Assembly: GCA_963716095.1 (NCBI GenBank)
Contig: CAVQSV010000011.1
Coordinates: 186,001 to 250,000, forward strand
Source: Sva-07 sp963716095
Lineage (GTDB): Bacteria; Actinomycetota; Acidimicrobiia; Acidimicrobiales; Ilumatobacteraceae
Direction: 5' to 3'
DNA length: 64,000 nt
Each line of letters opens with the position of its first letter. Within the stretch, counting starts at the first letter, position 1. Below, piece by piece: positions 45,874-55,487 of the stretch. A program made the translations under genes and the position numbers. The notes under the pieces were generated by a model. That model was not told where the DNA came from. It worked only from the letters and a program-made list of their open reading frames with translations, and did not search any database.

Positions 45874-46686
45874 TCAGAGGCGGCGGGCGTACTTGGCTGG
45901 GGTACGGCCGTGTTCGTCGACCAGGCCGAACTCCTCGCCGAGGTCTTCGACCCACTGGATCGAGCCGGAGCGCTCCATCAGGTCATCGGCGGTCGCCAAG
46001 GCGGCGACGCTGCGCCCGACGACGAGCGGCGTCTGCGCGCCCTCGAGGTCGGTGTCGCGCTTGCCGGACCACTCGACGATGAACTCGGTCGACACGGTGC
46101 CCGGGTACAGCGTGACGACCGCAATGCCCTTCGGTTCGAGTTCGATCGCCATGTCGGCGCCCAGCCGGTCGAGGCCGGCCTTGCCGGCGCCGTACGACGA
46201 ACTGAAGTGATAGCTCTCCCCGCCCGGTGACGACACGTTGCAGATGAATCCGCCGGGGCCGGCCTCGAACAGCAGCGGTGCGGCATACCACGACGCCACG
46301 TAGTGCGCACGGAGGCCGATGCCCACCTGGTCGTCCCAGATCGAGATCGGATGATCCCAGAACCCGCCTCCCCACGCTGGTGGGTCGGGAATCTTGTAGA
46401 CGTTGTTGACCAAGATGTCGAGCTTGCCCTCGTCGGCGCGCACTCGCTGGAAGAGGGCAGCGATCTGGTCGTCGTCGCCATGATCGGTCTGCACGGCGAT
46501 GCCGTGACCACCCGCCTCGTCCACCAATGCGGCCGTGCGATCGATCGTGAGCTCGCCGTCACCGGTGCTGCGACCGGTGATGTACACCGTGGCGCCCTGC
46601 TCGCCGAGCGCAACGGCGGTGCCCCGACCGATGCCTCGACTCGATCCGGTGACGACAGCGATCTTGCCGTCGAGTGGCCCGGACAT
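45874..46686 (-). CDS. Short-chain dehydrogenase/reductase (DHRS1-like)
   Basis: 270 residues. Cofactor loop TGSSRGIGRGTAVALGE (about 14-30), NNVYKIP in place of NNAG (about 94), catalytic Ser region CNVSSPGG and YGAGK (about 168-172). A long insert (PPAWGGGFWDHPISIWDDQV) is typical of the DHRS1-like group. The ATG overlaps the P450 stop by one base (TGATG), so P450 and SDR are translated together; oxidation of the P450 product is a plausible role. Confidence 0.88.
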   Translation of the reverse strand: MSGPLDGKIAVVTGSSRGIGRGTAVALGEQGATVYITGRSTGDGELTIDRTAALVDEAGGHGIAVQTDHGDDDQIAALFQRVRADEGKLDILVNNVYKIPDPPAWGGGFWDHPISIWDDQVGIGLRAHYVASWYAAPLLFEAGPGGFICNVSSPGGESYHFSSSYGAGKAGLDRLGADMAIELEPKGIAVVTLYPGTVSTEFIVEWSGKRDTDLEGAQTPLVVGRSVAALATADDLMERSGSIQWVEDLGEEFGLVDEHGRTPAKYARRL

Positions 46687-47954
46687 CAGGTTGCTCCCGC
46701 GGGCACGACGTCGACATCGAGTCGAGTGAGCCCTCTGAGGAGGAAACTGGGGAAGTACTGGAACTCGTTGCTCTCGGGCAGCGAGAAGCTCTCGATCCGC
46801 CTCGACAGCTCTTCGAGCGCCACCTTGCCCTCGAGTCGGGACAACGCCGCACCGAGGCAGAAGTGGATGCCCTTTCCGAAGGCGAGGTGATCACGGAGGT
46901 TGTCGCGATCGGGGTCGAACCCGTCGGGCTCGGGATACAGCGCCTCGTCACGGTTGGCCGATGCGAACACGATCACGAGCCGCGCGCCTTCCGGGATGTG
47001 CACCCCGCCCAGTTCGTGATCCTTCGTGGAGATCCGGAACATGCCCTGCGTCGGAGTGGACAGCCGCAACGCCTCCTCGACGATCTTCGGGGCGCGCCCA
47101 GGGTCGTTCTGCAGCGCCGTCCACTCGTCGGGATTCTCGGCGAGCAGTCGCATCGTCTCGGTGAGGAGCTTCGTGGTGGTCTCGTTGCCGGCCACGAGAA
47201 GCTGCTGGATGATGCTCAGCATCTCCGGTACGTCGAGCGGCCGCTTGTCGGTCACGTCAGGGTCGTCGTCGTCGACTCGGGCGTTCAGGAGGTTGGTGAG
47301 CAGGTCGTCCTGCGGTTCGGTGCGGCGCTTGTCGAGCTCGGACGCGAAGTAGTGCTGGAACTCGTTGACCCCACGCTCGGCCTCGAGGCGCTGATCGAGT
47401 GTGATGTTGGTCCCGATGCCTGCGATCGAGTCGTCTGACCACCGCTTGAAGTCAGCCAGCCGAGAATCGGGCACGTTGAGGGCGTGGGCGATCACCTCGA
47501 CCGGCAACGGCACACCGAACTGCTCGACGAACTCGATCCGCCCACTGTCGATCCACGAATCGATCAGCCGGGTGGTGATCGACCGGATCACGGGTTCGAG
47601 TTCGGCGATCACCTTCGGCGTGAACGCTTTCGACACCAGGCGCCGGTAGCGGGTGTGGTCGGGCATGTCGGCGGTCAACATCGTCGGGACACGCGGGTAG
47701 CCGTCGGCCATCACCTCCGACATCTTCGCTCGCGCCCCCGACGGCAGCGGCATGCTCGCTCCCCCGAACATCGACGAGTAGGTCGCCGGGTCGCGCAAGA
47801 TCTGCATCACCAGGTCGTGATTGGTGACGAGGTACATGCCGACCGACTCGATCAGCATCACCGGTTGTTCCTCGCGCATCTGCGCGTAGTGCGGGAACGG
47901 GCACTGCATCGCGGCCGGATCGAACGGGTTGAACGTTGCGAGATCGGTGGTCAT
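46686..47954 (-). CDS. Cytochrome P450
   Basis: 422 residues from ATG 47952-47954 behind GAGGAGCC. I-helix VAGNETTTKLL (about 250), ExxR EEALRL, heme loop FGKGIHFCLGAALSRLEG with the axial Cys (about 367). Soluble bacterial class, needing ferredoxin and reductase, neither adjacent. It is first of a P450-SDR pair and 43 bp downstream of an LLM oxidoreductase. In this context hydroxylation of a hydrophobic catabolic substrate is likely. Confidence 0.94.
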   Translation of the reverse strand: MTTDLATFNPFDPAAMQCPFPHYAQMREEQPVMLIESVGMYLVTNHDLVMQILRDPATYSSMFGGASMPLPSGARAKMSEVMADGYPRVPTMLTADMPDHTRYRRLVSKAFTPKVIAELEPVIRSITTRLIDSWIDSGRIEFVEQFGVPLPVEVIAHALNVPDSRLADFKRWSDDSIAGIGTNITLDQRLEAERGVNEFQHYFASELDKRRTEPQDDLLTNLLNARVDDDDPDVTDKRPLDVPEMLSIIQQLLVAGNETTTKLLTETMRLLAENPDEWTALQNDPGRAPKIVEEALRLSTPTQGMFRISTKDHELGGVHIPEGARLVIVFASANRDEALYPEPDGFDPDRDNLRDHLAFGKGIHFCLGAALSRLEGKVALEELSRRIESFSLPESNEFQYFPSFLLRGLTRLDVDVVPAGAT

Positions 47955-47997
47955 CGGGGCTCCTCGGAGGTCGGTGTCGGCGCGGCGTGAGCAGCGC

Positions 47998-49086
47998 TCA
48001 CAACTCGGACAGCACGTTCTTGAGCATCGGGAGCTCCATGCCGCGGGCCATGATCTCGTCCATGCCGCCGACGACGCCGGTGATGTTGGCGAGCACGATG
48101 TGTTCGAGCCCGTTGCGGGCGTAGCCCTCGAACTGCGTGGCCAACTCGTCGACGTTGCCGACGAAGAGCACTTCGCAGACCATCTCGAACGGAATGGTGG
48201 AGGCGACGTCGCGCAGATCGTCAGCGTCGAGATCGTGAATGATGACATCGACGAAGCCCTTGGAGTCGTTGCCCAGGGGATGCTCGAGACCGTGGGCCTC
48301 CCAGATGTGGCCCATGGCGAACAGGCCGAACAGCTTGCCGAGTGGCTCTCGTTCGAACATCTCCGCTGCGGCATCCTGGCTCTCGGCGAACAGCACGAAC
48401 GGCAGCAGCGAACTCTCGGGCGCCGGTCGCCCTGCCGCTGCGGCGTGCTCGGCGATGACCTTGCGCTTCTCGCCGTACTCCTCTGGCTTCATCCACCAGG
48501 CCGGGATCCAGCCGTCGCCGTACTGGCCGGTCAGCCGCAGCATTCGCGGTCCGTGACCGGCCACCCACACCGGTGGGCTGCCTCGCCCTTCGGCCTGGAG
48601 CGGCAGGCCCATGCGTCCGGCACCGCCGTCGGCCATCACACCGTGGTCGAGCAGCGATCGCAGATCGCGCAGCACGTCTTCGAGCACCGACACCGGCTTC
48701 TCGAACGGATAGCCGAACGGCACCAGGCTCTCGGCTTCACCCGACCCGATCCCGAGGATGAACCCACCGGGGTTGAGATCGTTGAGCGTCAACGCCGTGC
48801 GGGCCAGGTCGGCTGCCCCACGACGGGTGGCGTCGGTGACCGAGATGCCGAACGGTCGGTCGGTCATCGTGCCGACGACTGCCCCGTAGCAGAACGGGTC
48901 GTAGAACGCGTCGGGGTCGGCGGCCAGGTCGGACAGTGGGATCTCGCTCCACAGTTCAGGGTGGAACACCCCGAGGATGTGATCCGGCGACCAGTACGAA
49001 TCGAAGCCGACCTGCTCGTAGACCTCCAGCATCTGCGCCGTGCTCCCGAACGGGAACTGTGACGGGAGATTGATACCGACCTTCAT
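47998..49086 (-). CDS. LLM-class flavin/F420-dependent oxidoreductase
   Basis: 362 residues, luciferase-like TIM barrel: MKVGINLPSQFPFG, VGFDSYWSPDHILG (about 26-39), then NPGGFILGIGSGEAE and PPVWVAGHGPRMLRLTGQYG. The N-terminus and the SPDH motif suit F420-binding members such as Fgd and Mer, but FMN use is not excluded. It is the third of four minus-strand genes after another LLM protein and before the P450. The substrate is unknown. Confidence 0.88.
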   Translation of the reverse strand: MKVGINLPSQFPFGSTAQMLEVYEQVGFDSYWSPDHILGVFHPELWSEIPLSDLAADPDAFYDPFCYGAVVGTMTDRPFGISVTDATRRGAADLARTALTLNDLNPGGFILGIGSGEAESLVPFGYPFEKPVSVLEDVLRDLRSLLDHGVMADGGAGRMGLPLQAEGRGSPPVWVAGHGPRMLRLTGQYGDGWIPAWWMKPEEYGEKRKVIAEHAAAAGRPAPESSLLPFVLFAESQDAAAEMFEREPLGKLFGLFAMGHIWEAHGLEHPLGNDSKGFVDVIIHDLDADDLRDVASTIPFEMVCEVLFVGNVDELATQFEGYARNGLEHIVLANITGVVGGMDEIMARGMELPMLKNVLSEL

Positions 49087-49130
49087 GTGATTTCTTCCAT
49101 TCCGTTGATGATGTGGATGCGAATCGTGGC

Positions 49131-50100
49131 TCAGGTGCCGGCGAGGCGTTCGACGACAGGGGCCACCGAGTCGACGACCGATGACCCGAACGTGACGTAC
49201 GAGATGCCGTACCGCTCGCGGCGTTCGATCAGCTGATCACAGATCGAATCGACCGACCCGATGAGCGCGTGGGGGTGTTCGGCGAACTGCTCGGGTTCGA
49301 GCTCGAACATCGGCGCCATCTGCGACAACGTGGCGTCGCGTTGGTCGGTGACCACTGTGAAATAGGCGCCGATCTCGATCTCGAGGTCGTCAAAGCGTGC
49401 GCCGGCTCCGTCGCGGATCCAGGCGATCTTCTGCGCTGTCAGCTCGGCGGTGCTGCTGCCGACACCGGCGGGGCCGATCTTGCCTGACGAGTTGTCGAAG
49501 TTCAGGCTGACGATGTCGGCCTCGCTCCCCGCTATACCGAGGACCCGCTTGGCTCCCCCGCCAATCATGATGGGTGGAACGCCGTTCGGCGGCTTCGGCA
49601 ACCCTTCGAATCCGGATGCGTGCACGTGCTCGCCCTGAACGTCGACCAGACCCTCGCCGAAGTGTGCACGCAACAACGCGATGGTCTCCTCGAGCCGGTC
49701 GAGTCGCACTCCTGGACGGTCCCAGGCCACGCCCATCGCCTCGTACTCGCCCTGCAGCCAGCCCGCGCCGAGACCGAGTTCCAGACGCCCCTCCGAGAAG
49801 AAGTCGAGGGTGGCCATTTCCTTGGCGAACATCACCGGCTGGCGGTAGTCGATGCAGAACACCCGGGCGCCGATGTTGATCGTGTTCGTCGCCTCGATCG
49901 CCACTGCCATGGCCGGCACGGCCGCGACATCCTGCACCGGATGGTTTGTGGCGCTGAGCGCCGGCCCGGGGCCGATCACGTGATCGGCAACACTGAAGGT
50001 GCTGAACCCGAGGTCTTCGAGCGCGCCGTGCCTGTCCGCGCCACGCTGCGGGCGTGGGTGCGGTGTAGCTCTGCAACCCGAATCGGAACGGATGAGTCAT
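49131..50100 (-). CDS. LLM-class F420-dependent oxidoreductase (one frameshift)
   Basis: About 322 residues. It starts MTHPFRFGLQSYTAPTPAAW at ATG 50098-50100; near 50030 one extra base moves the frame to LEDLGFSTFSVADHVIGPGP. It then continues with RVFCIDYRQPVMFAKEMATL, LELGLGAGWLQGEYEAMG and PPIMIGGGAKRVLGIAG, all typical of actinobacterial F420-dependent LLM enzymes. The frameshift is probably a consensus error. It is divergent from the molybdopterin oxidoreductase across a 128-bp gap with candidate operators and is the first gene of the LLM-LLM-P450-SDR set. Confidence 0.82.
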
Positions 50101-50175
50101 CGAACGGCCTCGACCGCGCCTGGATGTTCCACCTTCGATGTCCCCCTTGTTCGACCGTCCCTCACTGACGTGCGA

Positions 50176-50195
50176 AACTAGCCGACGAGTTAGTT
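50176..50195. promoter_or_regulatory. Candidate TetR-type operator, divergent promoter
   Basis: AACTAGCCGACGAGTTAGTT, in the gap between the LLM gene and the molybdopterin oxidoreductase. It matches the palindrome at 57085 in 15 of 20 positions. A second inverted repeat (GTTTACGCAC/GTACGGAAAC, 50193-50212) overlaps its end. It is probably bound by one regulator acting on both directions. Confidence 0.5.
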
Positions 50196-50228
50196 TACGC
50201 ACGTACGGAAACTACGGAGGGCCCGCCC

Positions 50229-52407
50229 ATGGCATCAGCTGAACCCACCTCGTCGAGCGACGAGGTGCAGACGACATCGACGTTCTGCAGGGTCTGCCAC
50301 GCGAGCTGTCCCATGGAGGTCGATGTCGCCGGCAACCGGGTGATCGCCGTTCGCGGTGTGATGGACGACCCGCTCTTCGAGGGCTACACGTGCATCAAGG
50401 GTCGCCAGATTCCCGATCAGATGGCCGACCCCAATCGGCTTCGCGCTCCCCTGCGTCGCCGCCCCGACGGCACGTTCGAGGAGACGACCAGCGCGGACGC
50501 GCTCGACGAGATCGCCGCGGAGCTCCGCCGGATCATCGACACGCACGGTCCTCGCGCCGTCGCCTCGTACACCGGCACCGGCGGCTACCAGAACTCGGTG
50601 GCGGTTCCCACGGCGCGAGCGTTCCACCAGGGGCTCGACTCGGTGTCGTTCTACACCTCGGTCACCATCGACCAGCCCGCCAAGGGCCTCGCCGGGTTGC
50701 GACTCGGCGGCTGGGAGGCCGGATACCACAACTTCACCGACTCCGATGTCCACATGGCGATCGGGTACAACTCGATGGTGTCGTCGTACGCCCCGATCGG
50801 CGGGCTGCAGGGCACCAACCCGTTCGTGGTGATGCGCCGTCGCAAAGCCGAGGGCATGAAGCTGATCGTGATCGATCCTCGCCGAACGGAGTTGGCGAGC
50901 TTCGCCGACATCCACCTCCAGGTCCGTCCCGGCGAAGACCCGACCCTGCTCGCCGGCATGATTCGCATCGTGCTCGACGAGGGCCTGTACGACCACGAGT
51001 TCTGCGAGCGCTGGGTCAGCCAACTCGACGAACTGGCCGCCGCAGTCGAGGGCGTCACGCTCGACGTGGTCGCCGAGCGCTGCCAGCTCGATCCTGACGA
51101 CGTCGTGGCCGCGGCCCGCATGTTCGCAGCCGGTCCCCGTGGTACTGCCGGTACCGGGACCGGGCCGAACATGGCAGCCCATTCGAGCCTCACCGAACAT
51201 CTCGTCGTGGTGCTGAACACCATTCTCGGGCGCGTCAATCGCGAGGGCGATCTGATCGAGAACGGGTTGCTGCTCTACCCCGACATGCCGCACCGGGCCC
51301 AGGTCGTGCCGCCGAGAAACCCGACCAACGGGCCGCCGTCTCGCATCCGCAATCTGCGTGGCTACCGAGGCGAGATGCCGACGGCCGCGCTCGCCGAGGA
51401 GATCCTGGAGCCGGGTGATGGCCGGATACGAGCGCTGATCGTCAGCGGAGGCAATCCGGTCGTGGCGTTCCCCGATCAGGAGCTCACGATGCGAGCGCTC
51501 GAGGATCTCGAACTCCTCGTGGTGATCGACTACCGGATGACGGCCACCGCCGAATTCGCCGACTACGTGATCGCCCCGACACTCGCCCTCGAGCGAGCTG
51601 ACGTCCCGCACCTGATGGACCGCTGGTTCCGCCAGCCCTACACGAACTACACCGATCCGGTCGTCGAACGCGACGGCGACGTCCTCAACGAGTGGGAGGT
51701 GTTCTGGGAGCTGGCGTCACGCCTCGGCAGCACGCTGCCGTTGCCCGGAGGGTCGCCGGACATGTCCGAACGGCCGACCACCGACGAGGTCATCGACCGC
51801 TCCTACGCCGGGTCGCGGATGCCGCTCGACGAGGTCCGCGCCAACCGGCGCGTCGTCCATCCCGACATGCGACCGGTCGTGCAGCCCGCCGACGAGGGCG
51901 CCACCGCGCAGGTTCACGCCGGCACCCGACGACCTGATGGCCGAACTGGCCGCCTTTCTCACCGAGCCGCATCCGATGCTCGGCGATGTCGACGTGACCG
52001 ACTACCCGTTCCGTCTGGTGAGCCGGCGTCTCAAGCACGTTCTCAACTCCACCGGCACCGAACTGCCGGCGCTGGCGCGCAAGGGCACGACCAATCCTGC
52101 CTACATGCACCCTGACGACGTCGCCGAACTCGGCCTCGATGCCGGCGAGCTCGTGCGCATCACATCGCCCCGTGCCTCGCTCGTGGGAGTGGTGCAGCCT
52201 GCCGACGACATCAAGCGCGGCGTGATCTCGATGTCGCACTCGTGGGGCGGTGCGTCACTGACCGACGAGAAGGTACGCGACATCGGCACACCGACCAGCC
52301 GGCTCGTCTCTGCTGACGCGGGCCACGACCCCGTGACCGGCATGGTCGTGTCGAGCGCGATACCCGTCACCGTCGAGAAGGCCGACGTCGAAGCCCCCGT
52401 CGGATGA
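50229..52407 (+). CDS. Molybdopterin-dependent oxidoreductase (one frameshift)
   Basis: About 725 residues of the DMSO-reductase/formate-dehydrogenase family. N-terminal 4Fe-4S ligands FCRVCHASCPMEV plus YTCIKGR, then molybdopterin domains (YNSMVSSYAPIGGLQGTNPF, IVIDPRRTELASFADIHLQV, GGNPVVAFPD). The C-terminal guanine-dinucleotide-binding domain (NSTGTELPALARKGTTNPAY, then HPDDVAELGLDAGELVRITS) lies in the next frame after one extra base near 51918. There is no Cys or TGA at the usual Mo-ligand region (YTSVTIDQPAK), so it is not a classical formate dehydrogenase. The next ATG overlaps its stop (ATGA). Confidence 0.85.
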
Positions 52408-53672
52408 CCGAGGTCGACACCCGCAGTTCCGGCGCGCCGGCATACGGCCGGTTCGTGCAGCCGACCGAACTCGACCATCACGGCCGGCCGTGGTCGCCCG
52501 ATTGGCACCAGGTCGCCGGCCGGCTGCTGACCCATCTCGACGAGAACACCACCGACTCGCTCGACGCCACGATGGCCGTCCCGGTCGGTCACTACCTCGA
52601 CCCCCAGCGCTGGGAACGAGAGGTCGACACGCTGTTTCGCAACCGACCGGTGATCTCGGCGATGAGCGCGCACGTCCCCGACCCGGGGTCGTATCGGTCG
52701 ATCGACATCGCCGGCGTGCCGGTCCTCACGGTGCGCCAGGCCGACGGATCCGTGAGGGCGTTCATCAACGCATGCCGGCACCGTGGAGCCCTGATCGTCG
52801 AAGCAGGCTGCGGGCAGGCGCGCCGCTTCACCTGCCCGTACCACGCCTGGAGCTATGACACTGCCGGTGCCCTGGTCGGCATCTCGGGGCGCGAGAAGTT
52901 CGGCGACATCGACGCCGACACCCGCGGCCTCACCGAGCTGCCGTGCGACGAGCGCAGCGGCCTGGTGTTCGTGGTGCTGCAACCCGGTGCCGAGCTCGAT
53001 CTCGACCAGTGGCTGGGCGGCTACGACGTGGCACTCGATCAGCTCGGACTCGCCGACATGGAACTCCTCGACGAGCGAACCCTGATCGGACCGAACTGGA
53101 AGATCGCGTTCGACGGCTACGTCGACGGCTACCACCTCGACATCTTGCATCGCGACACGCTGGGTGTCGACGTGATGGGCAACGTGATGACCTGGGACGC
53201 CTGGGGGCCACATCAGCGCGTGGCGTTCGCCCGGCGGGTCACGCCGGAACTGCGCGATGTCCCGCCGGCCGACTGGAACCCAGCGAAGTACGTCGGATTC
53301 GTCCACACCGTCTTCCCGAACATCTCCGTCGCTGGCAACGGCGGACGCGGGGCGATGGTCAGCCAGCTCTTTCCCGGCCCGACCGCCGACCGCTCCCGCA
53401 CGGTGCAGACCCACCTGATCGCGAAGAACGCATCTGAGGACGAGCGCTCCGAAACACTCAAACGCGCCGACTTCCTCGAATGGGTGGTCAACGAGGAGGA
53501 CTACAAGACGGGCCTCGGCATCCAGTCGGCGCTCGCGTCGGGTGGCAACACCGAGTTCGTGTTCGGCCGCAACGAGCCGGGCAACCAGGTGTTTCACCGA
53601 TGGGTCGACGAGCTCGTCGACTCGACACCGGTCGCAGCACCCACGACCACACCGTTCACGAAGGAGCCCTGA
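52404..53672 (+). CDS. Rieske non-heme iron oxygenase, large subunit
   Basis: 422 residues. Rieske 2Fe-2S ligands ACRHRGALIV and TCPYHAWSYD (about 115-152), and the mononuclear iron site in FDGYVDGYHLDILHRDT (His/His, about 237-253). It is coupled on both sides by overlaps (ATGA with the molybdopterin gene, TGATG with the CMD gene). No small subunit or reductase is adjacent. It probably hydroxylates an aromatic, terpenoid or steroid-type ring; the exact substrate is unknown. Confidence 0.9.
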   Translation: MTEVDTRSSGAPAYGRFVQPTELDHHGRPWSPDWHQVAGRLLTHLDENTTDSLDATMAVPVGHYLDPQRWEREVDTLFRNRPVISAMSAHVPDPGSYRSIDIAGVPVLTVRQADGSVRAFINACRHRGALIVEAGCGQARRFTCPYHAWSYDTAGALVGISGREKFGDIDADTRGLTELPCDERSGLVFVVLQPGAELDLDQWLGGYDVALDQLGLADMELLDERTLIGPNWKIAFDGYVDGYHLDILHRDTLGVDVMGNVMTWDAWGPHQRVAFARRVTPELRDVPPADWNPAKYVGFVHTVFPNISVAGNGGRGAMVSQLFPGPTADRSRTVQTHLIAKNASEDERSETLKRADFLEWVVNEEDYKTGLGIQSALASGGNTEFVFGRNEPGNQVFHRWVDELVDSTPVAAPTTTPFTKEP

Positions 53673-54202
53673 TGGCACGAGTCGAGATTCCCGACGGCGA
53701 CGGCAAGGAAGCCTCACGGATCTGGCAGCTGGCACCGCACATGGGCGCCGGGCTGCACGCGATGAGCGAAGCCGTGTACGAGCGCTCGAGCCTCCCGATC
53801 CGCGAACGCGAGGTCGCCCGAATGCGCATCGCACAGCTCAACGAGTGTCATGTTTGACTGAACACTCGGGCTGCATCGGCGATGCAGCAAGGCATGAGCG
53901 ACGAGCTGTACCAGCACGTCCACCAGTACCACGATCACCCCGACTTCACGCCGCGCGAGCGGCTGGCGGCCGAGTTCGCCGAGCAGTTCGCGATCGATCA
54001 CACCGGCATCGATGATGCGATGTGGGACCGACTGCACGAGCTGTTCTCCGACACCGAGATCGTCGAGCTGACGATCACCGTCGGCTTCTGCGTGGGCGTC
54101 GGTCGCGCATTCCAGGTGCTCGACATCGCCCGCGACTTCGACGTGCTCTGGAGCCGCGAGCCCCGCCCCGACCCCGAGGCGCGTCCACCCAGCGAGCGAT
54201 GA
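53672..54202 (+). CDS. Carboxymuconolactone decarboxylase/AhpD-like protein with in-frame TGA (possible selenoprotein)
   Basis: 176 codons in one unbroken frame except a TGA at 53855-53857 (codon 62). Before it: IREREVARMRIAQLNECHV. After it: LNTRAASAMQQGMSDELYQH, then FTPRERLAAEFAEQFAIDH and ELTITVGFCVGVGRAFQVLD, a complete CMD domain. TGA stands at the second Cys of a CxxC (C59-H-V-stop), the redox pair of AhpD-like proteins. A perfect stem-loop follows at 53870-53888. Reading TGA as selenocysteine gives a full-length protein; otherwise only 61 residues are made. A simple TGC-to-TGA mutation or base error is the alternative. Its start overlaps the Rieske gene stop. Confidence 0.72.
53870..53888 (+). 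promoter_or_regulatory. SECIS-like stem-loop downstream of in-frame TGA
   Basis: GCTGCATC-GGC-GATGCAGC: eight perfect pairs and a three-base loop starting with G. The loop begins 20 bases after the TGA. Bacterial SECIS hairpins usually have a short loop with G in the first two positions about 16-37 bases from the UGA, so the fit is good. It lies wholly inside the CMD coding frame. Confidence 0.55.
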
Positions 54203-54237
54203 GCGAACCGACCGCATACGGCCACTTGGCTCATCGC
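54196..54237. repeat. Intergenic palindrome, family C copy 1
   Basis: A 42-bp imperfect inverted repeat with outer arms GCGATGAGC/GCTCATCGC and inner element CGGCCACTTGG. The CMD gene's own TGA lies inside the left arm. It sits between convergent genes; two further 42-bp copies are at 61055 and 61116 in the opposite orientation. Confidence 0.9.
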
Positions 54238-54245
54238 CTGGTGAT

Positions 54246-54653
54246 TCAGCCGCGCAGGGGCGCCCACCAATCGGCGACGAGCGCCGCGTACCGCTCGGTG
54301 TAGGCAGCGGTCAGCTCGTCAGCGTCGTCGGGTGCGGACTGCATCTCGGTCGGACCCAGCGGGGAGGCGCCCTCGACCGGATCGACCCATTCGAGACGAA
54401 TCCGCTCGATCACCGGACCGAGCTGCGGCGAGGCGGCCTCGTGATGGTCGCTCGTCTGGTGGTCGACGAACGCCCGGTGATCATCGAACGCCAGCAACGT
54501 GTAGTAGCTGCGAGGTTCGCTGCCACGCCAGTACTCGTAGCGCAGCACCCCGGACTCGGTGGTGTGCGTCCGGTCGTAGAGCGTGCGAGCGATCGCTTCG
54601 AAGTCGGCTTCGGCGCCCGGTCGCACCGTGATGTGGGCCAGCAGGGTCGCCAT
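54246..54653 (-). CDS. Antibiotic biosynthesis monooxygenase (ABM) domain protein
   Basis: 135 residues. The ABM fold occupies the first 95: ATLLAHITVRPGAEADFEAI, then GVLRYEYWRGSEPRSYYTLL and FVDHQTSDHHE. About 35 extra residues follow at the C-terminus, unusual for the family. It is 27 bp downstream of an SDR gene on the same strand, at the end of the livG-livF-SDR run. The function is unknown; a small-molecule monooxygenase or binding role is possible. Confidence 0.8.
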   Translation of the reverse strand: MATLLAHITVRPGAEADFEAIARTLYDRTHTTESGVLRYEYWRGSEPRSYYTLLAFDDHRAFVDHQTSDHHEAASPQLGPVIERIRLEWVDPVEGASPLGPTEMQSAPDDADELTAAYTERYAALVADWWAPLRG

Positions 54654-54680
54654 CGCGAGATCGTACGACCTCCCCCCGAT

Positions 54681-55487
54681 TCACTCGCGAGGCGGAAGCT
54701 CGCGTTCGGGATACCCATCGGGTGGCAATGCACTGATCGGCCCCTGCAACACGTGCCCGCCATCGACCGGCAGGCAGACCCCGGTGATGTACGACGATGC
54801 AGGCGACGCCAGAAAGACCGCGGCGTTGGCGATGTCGCTCGGCCGACCGGGATACGGCAGCGGCACACCAGACATGTCGTTGCCCACCTCCTCGTCGTAG
54901 GTCGACTCCCAGCCCTCGGTGCGAAACGCCCCCGGCGCCACAGCATTCACCCGCACGCTCGGCCCCCACTCGAAGGCCAGTGTCCGGGTCAGTTCGACCA
55001 CCCCGGCACGTGCGGCGGCGCTGTGGGCGATCCCCGGGATGCCTCGACCGACGATCGCGACGATCTGCACGATCGTGCCCCCGTTGGCCGCGAGCATCTG
55101 GTTGCCGAACACCTGCGTCATCGCCCAGGTGCCGGTGAGATTCAGGTCGATCACGCTCGCCCAACCGTTGGGGCTGTAGTCGCGAGCCTTCTGCGGAAAC
55201 TGACCGCCAGCGTTGTTGACCAAGATGTCGACCTGATGGCGGCCCGCCAGCGCCTCGACCGTCTCGCGATCGCGGATGTCGACGACATCGACCTCGACGG
55301 AACCGCCCGTACGGGCTCGCAGCTGTTCTGCCGCAGCCTCCAGACGTTCTCGACGCCGCGCGGCGATCACGACGTCGGCGCCGGCCGCGCTGAGCCCTTC
55401 GGCGATCGCCACCCCGAGACCCGACCCTCCCCCGGTCACCAGTGCGGTACGCCCAGCGAGCAGGTCGGAGGCGAACGGTCCGTTCAC
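54681..55487 (-). CDS. SDR similar to 2,4-dienoyl-CoA reductase, atypical active site
   Basis: 268 residues from GTG 55485-55487, overlapping the livF stop (GTGA). Cofactor loop TGGGSGLGVAIAEGL (about 18-32), LVNNAGGQFPQ (about 92), and a C-terminal PVDGGHVLQG. The usual YxxxK is replaced by IAHSAAARAG. The Tyr is absent, as in dienoyl-CoA reductases (HSAAAKAG), and even the Lys is changed to Arg. If active, it reduces an unsaturated CoA ester; a binding role is also possible. It is co-translated with the LivF ATPase. Confidence 0.84.
   Translation of the reverse strand: MNGPFASDLLAGRTALVTGGGSGLGVAIAEGLSAAGADVVIAARRRERLEAAAEQLRARTGGSVEVDVVDIRDRETVEALAGRHQVDILVNNAGGQFPQKARDYSPNGWASVIDLNLTGTWAMTQVFGNQMLAANGGTIVQIVAIVGRGIPGIAHSAAARAGVVELTRTLAFEWGPSVRVNAVAPGAFRTEGWESTYDEEVGNDMSGVPLPYPGRPSDIANAAVFLASPASSYITGVCLPVDGGHVLQGPISALPPDGYPERELPPRE

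Noticed and set aside
50229..52407. Selenocysteine in the molybdopterin oxidoreductase
   Set aside because: No in-frame TGA near the Mo-ligand region; the only interruption is a one-base shift near 51918.
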